From contig NZ_WBJX01000004.1 of the NCBI RefSeq assembly GCF_008831075.1, positions 233,348-297,347 of the forward strand: 64,000 bases of DNA, in the 5' to 3' direction. The translations under genes were made by a program, and so were the position numbers. This document shows positions 26,511 to 34,899 of this stretch, piece after piece (positions within the stretch are counted from its first letter, which is position 1; each line of letters opens with the position of its first letter). Below the pieces are notes generated by a model that was given only the letters and a program-made list of their open reading frames with translations, was not told the DNA's origin and made no database searches. The stretch is from Pseudoclavibacter terrae. GTDB taxonomy: Bacteria > Actinomycetota > Actinomycetes > Actinomycetales > Microbacteriaceae.

Positions 26511-26545
26511 GAAGACCCGGCTGCCAGAACGGCAACCGGGTCTTC
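26511..26545 (-). terminator. terminator of the tRNA unit
   Basis: gaagacccgg...ccgggtcttc (26511-26520 with 26536-26545), with an inner tgcc/ggca extension. It lies immediately downstream of tRNA-Met in the minus direction. Confidence 0.8.
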
Positions 26546-26550
26546 GTCTG

Positions 26551-26624
26551 TAGCTGGAGAGAGATTCGAACTCTCGACCTCACGATTATGAGTCGTGCGC
26601 TCTCACCAACTGAGCTACCCAGCC
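26551..26624 (-). tRNA. tRNA-Met (CAT), elongator type
   Basis: On the minus strand the cloverleaf reads ggctggg...tagctcagttggtgagagc, an anticodon stem cacga/tcgtg with loop ctcataa (anticodon CAT), a T arm gagag-ttcgaat-ctctc and discriminator A. CCA is not encoded. The acceptor stem has two G-U pairs. CAT could also belong to a lysidine-modified tRNA-Ile, but the sequence matches actinobacterial elongator Met. Confidence 0.88.
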
Positions 26625-26656
26625 AAGGGTTTCTGCAACAGACACCTGCTCCAGAA

Positions 26657-26731
<75 letters not shown>

Positions 26732-26827
26732 GAGATGCCAATCGAGCTTGTGGCTCGGAATGGCACCAGATGAGGATAGCACCTCACGGAACCCCGTGAG
26801 AACACGACCCTCGTCGTGGACCGAGTG

Positions 26828-28081
26828 TTACGCGCCTGCGCTTTCGCCAGGCATCGTGACGACCGTGGAAACCACGTTGAACTGCGTGAGGAAGGCGATC
26901 GGGTCGATCTTGTTGCCATCCGCCGTGTGCACCTCGAGGTGCAGGTGGGGGCCAGTGGATGCGCCCGTGTTTCCGACCTTGCCGAGCTCGTCGCCGACCT
27001 TGACGACGTCGCCGACCTTGACCGAGATGGAACCGGTCAGCATGTGACCGTAGACGCTCTCGTAGCTCTGGCCGTTGATGACGTGCTCGACGATGACGTG
27101 CACGCCCAGGCCGCCGTTGTCGGTCGGGGTGACGCTCTTGACCGTGCCACCGGCGATCGAGCCGATCGGCGTTCCCTGAGCGGGTGCGAAGTCGATGCCC
27201 ATGTGGTTCGTGCTGCCGATGCCACCGGGCGAGACGCGCGGCCCGAAGTCGTCGGTGATCGCGACGCCGACCGGGAACGGCCACTGCACGGTCGAGGACA
27301 GGTCGTTCTTGTACGTGCCACGGTCGACGAGGCTCATGAGGTTGGCGGCGGTGGCCGACCCCATCGTGGTGACGGCGTACGCGTCTTCGCGCTCGACCGT
27401 CGTGCCTTCGCCACCGGAGACCGTGAGGGTCTGGCCGGGAACCGAGGAGACGGCGTCGGCGAGCGCTGCTGCACTGTCGCCTGCGACCTGGTCTTCCTGG
27501 GTGGACGTCGCGTTGGCCGGCATCGTCGAGACGACGGCGATGGTCGCTGCGAAGCCGAGTGCCGTGACGCCTGCCGCGCCGCGGAGGAGGGCGCCGCGCT
27601 TCTTGTGCGACGTCTCCGAGTTCTTGACGCGGACGAGGCCGCGGCGGCCGGTCTTGCTGTCGACCTCGGGGCGGAGCGCCTCTTCGTTGCGAGCGAAGCT
27701 CAGCGGAACCTCGAGGACCGCGACCGAGGCGCGCTCGATGCGAGCCGTCGACTCGGTCTCGTCGGAGCGGATCTGTGCGACTTCGGCGATGCTCGGCGTG
27801 ACGATGGAGGCGGGAGCCGGCGCAGGCGCGGAGACGACCGGGGCTGCCTCGGCGACCGACACGAGCTGCGGCGCGAGAGCCGCGGTGATGACGGGGGCCG
27901 TCTGCACTGGAGTCGAGGTGCGCTCCGCCTCGCGGCGGGCACGGCGGGAGGTGAATGCCTCCGGCGTTGCCTCTGGCGCGCTAGCCGCGAGCGATGCGAG
28001 ACGCTCTGCTTCGCGGAGTTCTCGACGGGTCATGGGCGCCGGCTGAGCCTGCTCCTGGCCCGATGTGAGAAGGGAAGTCAA
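26828..28081 (-). CDS. M23-family murein endopeptidase-like protein
   Basis: 417 residues from a TTG at 28081 preceded by aagga; the next ATG is at 28033. The N-terminal ~165 residues are low-complexity and charged (REAERLASLAA, RRARREAERT). A membrane helix (~172-195) follows, then a linker and the C-terminal LytM/M23 domain (~265-400). The zinc site is complete: His293 and Asp297 (HMGIDF) with His379 and His381 (HLHLEV). Such proteins cleave cross-bridges in peptidoglycan outside the membrane during growth. It is monocistronic with a good promoter at 28121-28150, and the tRNA genes lie downstream. Confidence 0.88.
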   Translation of the reverse strand: MTSLLTSGQEQAQPAPMTRRELREAERLASLAASAPEATPEAFTSRRARREAERTSTPVQTAPVITAALAPQLVSVAEAAPVVSAPAPAPASIVTPSIAEVAQIRSDETESTARIERASVAVLEVPLSFARNEEALRPEVDSKTGRRGLVRVKNSETSHKKRGALLRGAAGVTALGFAATIAVVSTMPANATSTQEDQVAGDSAAALADAVSSVPGQTLTVSGGEGTTVEREDAYAVTTMGSATAANLMSLVDRGTYKNDLSSTVQWPFPVGVAITDDFGPRVSPGGIGSTNHMGIDFAPAQGTPIGSIAGGTVKSVTPTDNGGLGVHVIVEHVINGQSYESVYGHMLTGSISVKVGDVVKVGDELGKVGNTGASTGPHLHLEVHTADGNKIDPIAFLTQFNVVSTVVTMPGESAGA

Positions 28082-28120
28082 CGATTCAAATCCTTACCGC
28101 GGTTTATAACGAACTGGTAA

Positions 28121-28150
28121 ATAGTAACGCGCAGGTCACGGAAACTTCAA
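28121..28150 (-). promoter_or_regulatory. promoter of the M23 gene
   Basis: On the minus strand TTGAAG (28150-28145), an 18-nt spacer and TACTAT (28126-28121) form a close match to a vegetative promoter. This is about 40 bp before the TTG start. Confidence 0.6.
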
Positions 28151-28309
28151 GGTCTCCGCAGAATCGAGAGCCCGTGCCATCCAGCCGAACGACCCACGCA
28201 CCGGCCGCCTGGCCAGCAATCACGCGGGAATCCGCGCGTGCCAAAGACGTTTCAAGTCCGGAGATTTCCCTCGGGACGAGCGCACCTCGGGCGTGCCACC
28301 GCCACGAAT

Positions 28310-29179
28310 TCAGAGGCTGGCCCCAGGAAGCGCCGTGACCAGATCGGCCAGCTCGAGCTCCAGACCTGGCTTCGCCGCGATGATCAGGCGGCGCCCCTCG
28401 CGCCCCATCGCCTCGCCCACGACGACGGCGCCCGCCTCACGGGCGACGAGCGCCGCCCCCGCGTGATCCCACGGATTCAACCCCGACTCGTAGTACGCGT
28501 CCAACCGGTTGATCGCGATGTTGCAGAGATCAAGAGATGCGGCGCCAACGCGGCGCAGGTCGCGCACTCGGCCAGCGAGCGTCTTCCACTGCTCCGCCTG
28601 CTGCACCCGACGCTCCGCCGAGTAGCTGAACCCGGTGCCGACGAGCGCGAGCTCGAGTGGCGGGGCAGCATCCACGTGCAGTCGCTCGCCGTTGCACCAG
28701 GCCCCCTGCCCGCGCATGGCGGTGAATGACTCGCGACCCTCCGGGTTGACGACGGCGGAGGCGAGCGCGGTGAAGCTCGCGGGTTCCGAACCGGGGTCGC
28801 CGAGAACGACCGCGACACTGACCGCGTAGTTCGGGTAGCCGTAGAGGTAGTTGACGGTGCCGTCGATGGGGTCGACCACCCACGTCAGCCCCGTCTCGCT
28901 CGCCGTTGCGTCCGACTCCTCGCCGAAGAAGCCGTCGCCGGGGCGCAGCTCCTGAAGACGGCGGCGGATGTGCGCCTCTGACTCTCGGTCGGATGCAGTG
29001 ACGATGTCGACCGACGACGACTTCGTGTCCGCGACGGCCACGCCCTCGTTCCGGCGGGCGGCGACGAGCTCGCCAGCCTCCGTCGCGAGCGTGAGCGCGA
29101 TATCGAGGAGCTCTCGAAGCTGCTCGAGCGTGAACTGGTCGGCGTCCTGGGCGGGGGCTGAAGCGTCGAGTTGTGGCAC
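28310..29179 (-). CDS. suhB: inositol monophosphatase family protein
   Basis: 289 residues from a GTG at 29179. Mg-dependent sugar-phosphate phosphatase fold. The metal-binding motifs are complete: GFFGEESD (Glu), WVVDPIDGTVNYLYGYPNYA (Asp-x-Ile-Asp-Gly-Thr) and NPWDHAGAALVAREAG near the C-terminus. Likely substrates are myo-inositol-1-phosphate or related sugar phosphates, and members also act on fructose-1,6-bisphosphate or histidinol phosphate. It is divergent from the fructose operon, sharing a 126-bp regulatory region. Confidence 0.9.
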   Translation of the reverse strand: MPQLDASAPAQDADQFTLEQLRELLDIALTLATEAGELVAARRNEGVAVADTKSSSVDIVTASDRESEAHIRRRLQELRPGDGFFGEESDATASETGLTWVVDPIDGTVNYLYGYPNYAVSVAVVLGDPGSEPASFTALASAVVNPEGRESFTAMRGQGAWCNGERLHVDAAPPLELALVGTGFSYSAERRVQQAEQWKTLAGRVRDLRRVGAASLDLCNIAINRLDAYYESGLNPWDHAGAALVAREAGAVVVGEAMGREGRRLIIAAKPGLELELADLVTALPGASL

Positions 29180-29237
29180 GGGTGGAGCGTAGCAAGCCCG
29201 CAGTTCCGGCTTGTTTCTGTGTTTGTGTTTGCTTCTC

Positions 29238-29266
29238 TTGTTTTACGTCCGCTTGGGGCGTACGCT
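29238..29266 (+). promoter_or_regulatory. promoter of the fruR-fruK-fruA operon
   Basis: TTGTTT (29238-29243), a 17-nt spacer and TACGCT (29261-29266). The T/G-rich repeats just upstream (tgtttctgtgtttgtgtttgc, 29216-29233) are plausible DeoR-type FruR sites. Confidence 0.6.
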
Positions 29267-29305
29267 CTCCACCAGAACCAACACTCGGATCGCACAGGAG
29301 CATCC

Positions 29306-30091
29306 ATGTACGCAACGGAGCGGCACGCGCTCATCCTCGAACGCATCACCCAGCACGGGAAAGTCGCCGTGCGCGAACTCGCAGGGGACCTCGACGTCAC
29401 CCCCGAGACCATCCGTCGCGACCTCGACCAGCTCGAGCTCGAGAACCTCGTCAGACGAGTCCACGGCGGAGCGGTCAGCAACGCCCTCGGCAGCCTCGCC
29501 GAGACCGCCGTCGCCGAACGCCAGCCGCTCAACCACGACGCGAAGGTCCGCATCGGGGAGGTCGCCGAGCGACTCATCCCGCGCGGCTTCACCGGCTCCA
29601 TCCTCATCGACGCAGGCACCACCACGGCCGAGATCGCGGCCGCCCTCGTGCGACGCCCCGCCGACGAGCTCGCACGACTCCAGGTCATCAGCAACTCCCT
29701 CCCCATCCTCGCCCTCCTCGCCAGCCGGAGCGAGCTCACCACCATCGCCATCGGTGGCCGAGTGCGAGGCCTCACGAGCGCCGCCGTCGGCCCAAGCGCC
29801 CTCGCCCAGCTCGCCGCACTCCGCCCCGACCTCGCCTTCGTCGGCACCAACGGGATCAGCGCCGAATTCGGGCTCAGCACCCCAGACCCCGACGAAGCGG
29901 CAGTGAAGTCAGCCATGTGCCGCGGCGCCCGACGGGTGGTCGTCGCCGTCGACGCCTCCAAGTTCGACCAGGACGCCCTCACCCACATCGCGCCGCTCTC
30001 CGGCGTCGATGCGCTGGTCACCGACCAGCCCCCGCGTGCGGCACTCGCCGCCGCGCTCACCGAGAACGACGTGGAAGCAGTGCTCGCATGA
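29306..30091 (+). CDS. fruR: DeoR-family transcriptional regulator of the fructose operon
   Basis: 261 residues from the ATG at 29306 (ribosome-binding site caggag). The N-terminal DeoR HTH (~5-57: RHALILERITQHGKVAVREL, VTPETIRRDLDQLE) has the RRDL motif. The C-terminal sugar-phosphate sensor domain (~75-250) has DAGTTTAEIA, VISNSLPILALL and GTNGISAEFGLSTPDPDEAA, all typical. Position at the head of fruK-fruA indicates a fructose-1-phosphate-responsive repressor. It overlaps fruK by ATGA. Confidence 0.92.
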   Translation: MYATERHALILERITQHGKVAVRELAGDLDVTPETIRRDLDQLELENLVRRVHGGAVSNALGSLAETAVAERQPLNHDAKVRIGEVAERLIPRGFTGSILIDAGTTTAEIAAALVRRPADELARLQVISNSLPILALLASRSELTTIAIGGRVRGLTSAAVGPSALAQLAALRPDLAFVGTNGISAEFGLSTPDPDEAAVKSAMCRGARRVVVAVDASKFDQDALTHIAPLSGVDALVTDQPPRAALAAALTENDVEAVLA

Positions 30092-31095
30092 TCGTCACCG
30101 TCACCGCCAACCCAGCAATCGACAAGACCCTCGCCCTCCCCCACCAGCTCGCGCGAGGTGAAGTCCAGCGGCTCACCGGCAGCGAGTCGCAGGCAGGTGG
30201 CAAGGGCATCAACGTCTCCCGCGCCCTCCGCGCCTCCAAGCTCGACAACCTCGCCATCTTCCCCGCGTCCGCAGACGACGACTTCACACGCCTCGTCGAG
30301 GCCGAAGGACTCCGGATGCTCCCCGTGCGCATCGAAGGCAAGGTGCGCACCAACTTCGCCGTCACCGAGGCCGACGGCACCACCACCAAGCTCAACGAGC
30401 CCGGACCGCGACTCAGCACAGCAGAAGCAGACGCCCTCGTCGCAGCCGTCGTCGCCGCATCCCACGGCGTCGAGTGGCTCGTCCTCGCCGGCTCCCTGCC
30501 GCTCGGAGTCGACTCCTCCTTCTATGCAACGCTCATCGAGGCCGTCCGCGCCGAGCTCGGCAGCGCATCACCGCGCGTCGCCGTCGACAGCTCGGACGCC
30601 CCGCTCGAAGCGCTCCTCGCATCCGGAACCCGCGTGCAGCTCATCAAGCCGAACGCATTCGAACTCGCCGACCTGAGCGGCATCTCCGACGGAGACACCC
30701 TCGAAGCCGACCCGCAGCTCGCCGCCGACGCAGCAGGACGGGCACTCGAGCGAGGCGCCGACGCCGTGCTCGCCACCCTCGGCGGCGCAGGCGCCATCTA
30801 CCGCGACGCCACCACCAGCCTCTTCGCCACCCCGCCACCCACTCGCGTCCGCAGCACCGTCGGAGCAGGCGACTCGTCGCTCGCCGGCTACCTGCTCGCG
30901 AGCGTCACCGGGGCCACCCCCGAACGCGCCCTCGCCCAAGCCGTCGCCCACGGAAGCGCCGCAGCTTCCCTCCCAGGCAGCGGAGTCCCATCCCCCGAGC
31001 AGACCCAACCGGACCTCGTCCGCATCGACCACCTCGCCACCACCGGCGACCACAGCAACAGCACCGCAACCAGCACCAAGGAGAACGCATCATGA
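30088..31095 (+). CDS. fruK: 1-phosphofructokinase
   Basis: 335 residues, PfkB/ribokinase fold. It phosphorylates fructose-1-phosphate to fructose-1,6-bisphosphate in the cytoplasm after PTS uptake. Family marks are MIVTVTANPAIDKTLALPHQ, SQAGGKGINVSRAL near 38-50, KPNAFELADL near 190 and the anion-hole/catalytic TVGAGDSSLAGYL with Asp262. The C-terminal ~25 residues are a Ser/Thr/Asn-rich tail. ATGA overlaps occur at both ends (fruR and fruA), so the operon is translationally coupled. Confidence 0.95.
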   Translation: MIVTVTANPAIDKTLALPHQLARGEVQRLTGSESQAGGKGINVSRALRASKLDNLAIFPASADDDFTRLVEAEGLRMLPVRIEGKVRTNFAVTEADGTTTKLNEPGPRLSTAEADALVAAVVAASHGVEWLVLAGSLPLGVDSSFYATLIEAVRAELGSASPRVAVDSSDAPLEALLASGTRVQLIKPNAFELADLSGISDGDTLEADPQLAADAAGRALERGADAVLATLGGAGAIYRDATTSLFATPPPTRVRSTVGAGDSSLAGYLLASVTGATPERALAQAVAHGSAAASLPGSGVPSPEQTQPDLVRIDHLATTGDHSNSTATSTKENAS

Positions 31096-33128
31096 CCACC
31101 TACATCACGCCAGGGCTCGTCGCCCTCGACGTCGACCTGGGTGCGGACAAGACCGATGTCATCCGCAACCTCGCCGAACGCGTCGTCTCGCAGGGCCGCG
31201 CGACCGACGCCGCAGGGCTCGCCGCCGACGCCCTCGCCCGCGAAGAACAGGGAGCCACCGGCGTGCCCGGCGGCATCGCCATCCCCCACTGCCGCTCCGG
31301 CGCCGTCACCGAGGCCACCCTCGCCATGTCACGCCTGAACCCCGGCGTCGACTTCGGCGCCCACGACGGGCCAAGCGACCTCGTCTTCTTCATCGCCGCC
31401 CCCGACGGCGCCCACGACGAGCACCTCCAGATGCTCTCCAAGCTCGCCCGCTCCCTCATGGTCCCCGAGTTCAACGACTCGCTCCGCGCCGCGACCACCC
31501 CGGAAGAGATCGTCGCGATCGTCGAGAAGGCGCTCGAGCCAGAGGAAGCGAAGCCAGCAGCGGCAGCCGCGGCCCCCGCGCCTGCCGACAGCGGCGCATC
31601 CACCGGCCCCGTCATCGTCGCCGTCACCTCCTGCGCCACCGGCATCGCCCACACCTTCATGTCAGCGGATGCGCTCACCGCGAAGGCCAAGGAGATGGGC
31701 ATCGAGTTCTACGTCGAGCCGCAGGGCTCCTCGAAGGTCACGCCCCTCGACCCGGCCATCATCAAGCGCGCAGACGCCGTCATCTTCGCCAACGACGTCG
31801 ACGTGCGCGACCGCGGCCGCTTCGCCGGCAAGCCGGTTGTGCAGTCACCCGTCAAGCGCGGCATCGACCACCCCGACGAGCTCCTCAACGAAGCCGTCGC
31901 CGCAGCCAAGGACCCGAACGCGAAGCGCGTCCCAGCCGCCGACTCCAGCGAAGCATCCGAGAACAACGCCAACGAGAGCGTCGGCGCCCGCATCAAGCGC
32001 TGGCTGCTCACCGGCGTCAGCTACATGATCCCGTTCGTGGCAGGCGGCGGCCTCCTCATCGCACTCGGCTTCCTCCTCGGCGGCTACGACATCGTCAGCG
32101 ACGGCCGCAACACCGACATCATCCTGCAGAACTCCCTCTTCAACCTGCCGCCGGACGAGGCAACCCGCTCGGGCCTCCTCGTCTACCTCGGCGCCGTCGC
32201 ATCCGCCATCGGGCAGGCCTCGATGGGCTTCCTCGTGCCAGCCCTCGCCGGCTACATCGCCTACGCCATCGCCGACCGACCAGGCATCGCGCCCGGCTTC
32301 GTCGCCGGCGCCGTCGCAGGCATCATGGGCGCCGGCTTCATCGGCGGCATCGTCGGTGGCCTCATCGCAGGTGGCGCCGCCTACTGGATCGGCTCGTGGA
32401 ACGTGCCCCGCTGGATGCGCGGCCTCATGCCTGTCGTCATCATCCCGCTCGTCGGCTCCATCATCGCCTCCGGCCTCATGGTCATCCTCCTGGGCGGACC
32501 CATCGCAGCCCTCACCAACGGCCTCAACACCTGGCTCACCGGCCTCACCGGCGCCAGCGCCGTGCTCCTCGGCATCATCCTCGGCACCATGATGTGCTTC
32601 GACCTCGGAGGCCCCGTCAACAAGGTCGCCTACGCGTTCGCAGTCGCCGGCCTCGGCGCCGGGTCGTTCGACAACCAGGCACCCTGGATGATCATGGCCA
32701 CCGTCATGGCAGCCGGCATGGTCCCACCGCTCGCCATGGCACTCGCGACCACCATCGCGCCTCGCCTCTTCTCCCCCGTGGAGAAGGAGAACGGCCGTGC
32801 CGCCTGGCTCCTCGGCGCCGCCTTCATCTCCGAAGGCGCTATTCCCTTCGCCGCAGCCGACCCGCTGCGCGTGATCCCCGCCAGCATCCTCGGCGGCGCG
32901 GCCACCGGTGCCATCACCATGGCGACGGGCGTCACCTCACAGGCACCCCACGGCGGAATCTTCGTGTTCTTCGCCATCGGCAACCTGCTCTGGTTCGTGC
33001 TCGCGATCCTCATCGGAACCGTGATCTCCGGCCTCACCGTCGTCGCGCTCAAGAAGTGGGTGCGCAAGGCTCCGGTCGACGCCGACGTTCCGGCCGCCGC
33101 CTCGCTGCAGGGCGAGATGGCGCACTAG
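31092..33128 (+). CDS. fruA: PTS fructose transporter EIIABC
   Basis: 678 residues combining three PTS modules. IIA (~1-150) has phosphorylated His66 in IAIPHCRS. An Ala/Pro linker precedes IIB (~170-275) with Cys181 in VTSCATGIAHTFM. IIC (~325-660) has eight or more helices, including GGGLLIALGFLLGG and MCFDLGGPVNKVAYAF. It imports fructose as fructose-1-phosphate. It overlaps fruK by ATGA. The order IIA-IIB-IIC is usual in actinobacteria. No HPr gene follows, so HPr must be supplied from elsewhere. Confidence 0.95.
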   Translation: MTTYITPGLVALDVDLGADKTDVIRNLAERVVSQGRATDAAGLAADALAREEQGATGVPGGIAIPHCRSGAVTEATLAMSRLNPGVDFGAHDGPSDLVFFIAAPDGAHDEHLQMLSKLARSLMVPEFNDSLRAATTPEEIVAIVEKALEPEEAKPAAAAAAPAPADSGASTGPVIVAVTSCATGIAHTFMSADALTAKAKEMGIEFYVEPQGSSKVTPLDPAIIKRADAVIFANDVDVRDRGRFAGKPVVQSPVKRGIDHPDELLNEAVAAAKDPNAKRVPAADSSEASENNANESVGARIKRWLLTGVSYMIPFVAGGGLLIALGFLLGGYDIVSDGRNTDIILQNSLFNLPPDEATRSGLLVYLGAVASAIGQASMGFLVPALAGYIAYAIADRPGIAPGFVAGAVAGIMGAGFIGGIVGGLIAGGAAYWIGSWNVPRWMRGLMPVVIIPLVGSIIASGLMVILLGGPIAALTNGLNTWLTGLTGASAVLLGIILGTMMCFDLGGPVNKVAYAFAVAGLGAGSFDNQAPWMIMATVMAAGMVPPLAMALATTIAPRLFSPVEKENGRAAWLLGAAFISEGAIPFAAADPLRVIPASILGGAATGAITMATGVTSQAPHGGIFVFFAIGNLLWFVLAILIGTVISGLTVVALKKWVRKAPVDADVPAAASLQGEMAH

Positions 33129-33158
33129 GTCGCTCGCATCGCGGACACCTCCCTCTGA

Positions 33159-33224
33159 CTCGGGATGGGTTCCCCGCTTCGGGATGGGTTGCAGCCCATC
33201 CGGAAGCGTGGAACCCATCCCGAG
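33159..33224. repeat. extragenic palindrome, family 2
   Basis: ctcgggatgggttcc (33159-33173) pairs with ggaacccatcccgag (33210-33224). Inner arms gggatgggttgc/agcccatcc add a second stem. It lies 30 bp after fruA and may serve as its terminator. Similar units occur at 39646-39705 and 63369-64000. Confidence 0.85.
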
Positions 33225-33327
33225 ACTCGTTGCAAGAGCGTCCGCGCACGGGACCGGTGCGATGTCGTCCATCCCAGTAGTCCGCATCGTTACTCCAGCG
33301 AAACTTCCCTGCGGGCATACTCACACT

Positions 33328-34797
33328 ATGGACTTCATCAACGAACTCATACTCGCCGGCGGTGATCTGCTGTGGACGTGGGCAGTGCTGCCCATCCTGG
33401 CCCTGCTCGGTGTGTACTTCACCATCCGCTCCGGCGTGGTCCAGTTCCGCCTCATCCCGGAGATGTTCCGCACCCTCACGAACAAGACCCCCCTCAACGA
33501 GGCGGGCGAGCCGCAGTCGGTCTCCGCGTTCCAGGCGTTCACGATCTCCGCCGCGTCGCGAGTCGGAGTCGGCAACATCGCCGGCGTCGGCACCGCGATC
33601 GCCATCGGCGGGCCAGGCGCAGTGTTCTGGATGTGGGCGATGGCGTTCATCGGCGGCGCGTCGAGCTTCGTGGAGTCCACGCTCGGGCAGCTCTACAAGG
33701 TGCGCGACAAGGACAGCTTCCGCGGCGGGCCCGCCTACTACATGCAGTACGGGCTGAAGTCGCGCTGGATGGGCATCCTCTTCGCCGTCATCCTCGTCAT
33801 CTGCTTCCCCTTCGCCTTCAGCTCCCTCCAGGCGAACACCATCTCCGCGACCGTCTCGGCGAGCTTCGACGGCGACGTCAGCTGGATCCCATGGGTCGTC
33901 GGCATCGTCCTCGCCGTCCTGACCGCGCTGGTCATCTTCGGCGGCGTGCACCGCATCGCCTCGATCACGCAGGCCGTCGTGCCCCTCATGGCCCTCATGT
34001 ACCTGCTCATGGGCATCGTCATCGTCGGCATGAACATCGACCAGCTGCCGGTCGTGTTCGGACAGATCTTCACGCAGGCGTTCGGCTTCAACGAGGTGCT
34101 CGGCGCAACGGTGGGCACCATCATCATGACCGGCGTCAAGCGAGGCATGTTCTCGAACGAGGCAGGCCTCGGCTCAGCCCCGAACGCAGGCGCCAGCGCC
34201 GCGGTCACCCACCCCGTCAAGCAGGGCCTCGTGCAGACGCTCGGCGTCTACTTCGACACGTTCCTGGTCTGCTCGATCACCGCCTTCATCGTCCTCGTCT
34301 CGACGCCGGACCTCGCGGGGGCAGAACGAGGAATCGCGCTCACGCAAGCGGCCGTCGTCGGGGCGCTTGGGCCGTGGTCGAACATCCTGCTGAGCATCAT
34401 CATCTTCCTGCTCGCGTTCAGCTCGATCATCGGCAACTACTACTACGGCGAATCGAACATCGAGTTCATCAACCCGAACAAGACCGTGCTCCGCGTCTAC
34501 CGCTTCGCCGTCGTGGCCGTCGTCCTCCTCGGATCCATCGCCTCGGCCGACCTCATCTGGAACACGGCAGACGGCATCATGGGGCTCATGGCGCTCGTGA
34601 ACCTCGTCGCCATCGGTCTCCTCTCCGGCGTGGCCTTCAAGCTGCTGAAGGACTACACCGATCAGCGCAAGCTGGGCAAGGATCCCGTCTTCACGCGCTC
34701 ACGCCTCCCGGAGCTCCAGGGCGTGCACTGCTGGGAGAACGAGCTCAGCGTGACGGGCCCCGTCGCCGTCGTCGACGAAGCCAAGGCGCGCGGCTGA
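33328..34797 (+). CDS. sodium/alanine-glycine symporter (AGCS family)
   Basis: 489 residues from the ATG at 33328. Ten to eleven membrane helices import alanine or glycine with sodium. AGCS signatures are ISAASRVGVGNIAGVGTAIA near 75-95, RGGPAYYMQYGL near 132 and GVKRGMFSNEAGLGSAPNAG near 270-290. A CATACT box ends 6 bp before the ATG with no Shine-Dalgarno sequence, so it may be leaderless. It is monocistronic and followed by a strong bidirectional terminator. Confidence 0.94.
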   Translation: MDFINELILAGGDLLWTWAVLPILALLGVYFTIRSGVVQFRLIPEMFRTLTNKTPLNEAGEPQSVSAFQAFTISAASRVGVGNIAGVGTAIAIGGPGAVFWMWAMAFIGGASSFVESTLGQLYKVRDKDSFRGGPAYYMQYGLKSRWMGILFAVILVICFPFAFSSLQANTISATVSASFDGDVSWIPWVVGIVLAVLTALVIFGGVHRIASITQAVVPLMALMYLLMGIVIVGMNIDQLPVVFGQIFTQAFGFNEVLGATVGTIIMTGVKRGMFSNEAGLGSAPNAGASAAVTHPVKQGLVQTLGVYFDTFLVCSITAFIVLVSTPDLAGAERGIALTQAAVVGALGPWSNILLSIIIFLLAFSSIIGNYYYGESNIEFINPNKTVLRVYRFAVVAVVLLGSIASADLIWNTADGIMGLMALVNLVAIGLLSGVAFKLLKDYTDQRKLGKDPVFTRSRLPELQGVHCWENELSVTGPVAVVDEAKARG

Positions 34798-34835
34798 CCC
34801 GGCGTACCTGACGCAGCGCAGCTGCCGCGCAGAAC

Positions 34836-34881
34836 AGAGCCGGGCCCGCATCCACTGATACGTGGATGCGGGCCCGGCTCT
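34836..34881. terminator. bidirectional terminator between symporter and nhaA genes
   Basis: 20-bp perfect stem: agagccgggcccgcatccac (34836-34855) and its complement (34862-34881) with a 6-nt loop and ttctc after it. It is shared by two convergent genes. Confidence 0.9.
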
Positions 34882-34899
34882 TCTCGGTTGGCGCTGGAG

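Noticed and set aside
28082..28309. c-di-AMP (ydaO-type) riboswitch upstream of the M23 gene
   Set aside because: Actinobacterial cell-wall hydrolase genes often carry one, but the conserved core words are not visible here and a promoter sits only ~40 bp before the start codon.
31092..33128. HPr (ptsH) gene expected after fruA
   Set aside because: None found; the sequence after 33128 is a palindromic intergenic repeat. HPr must be encoded elsewhere.
33129..33327. small ORFs repeating a M(G)xPxRDGxxPI-like peptide near palindromes (also 39520-39741 and 63093-63847)
   Set aside because: They are translations of the family-2 palindrome in various frames and recur only where the repeat does.
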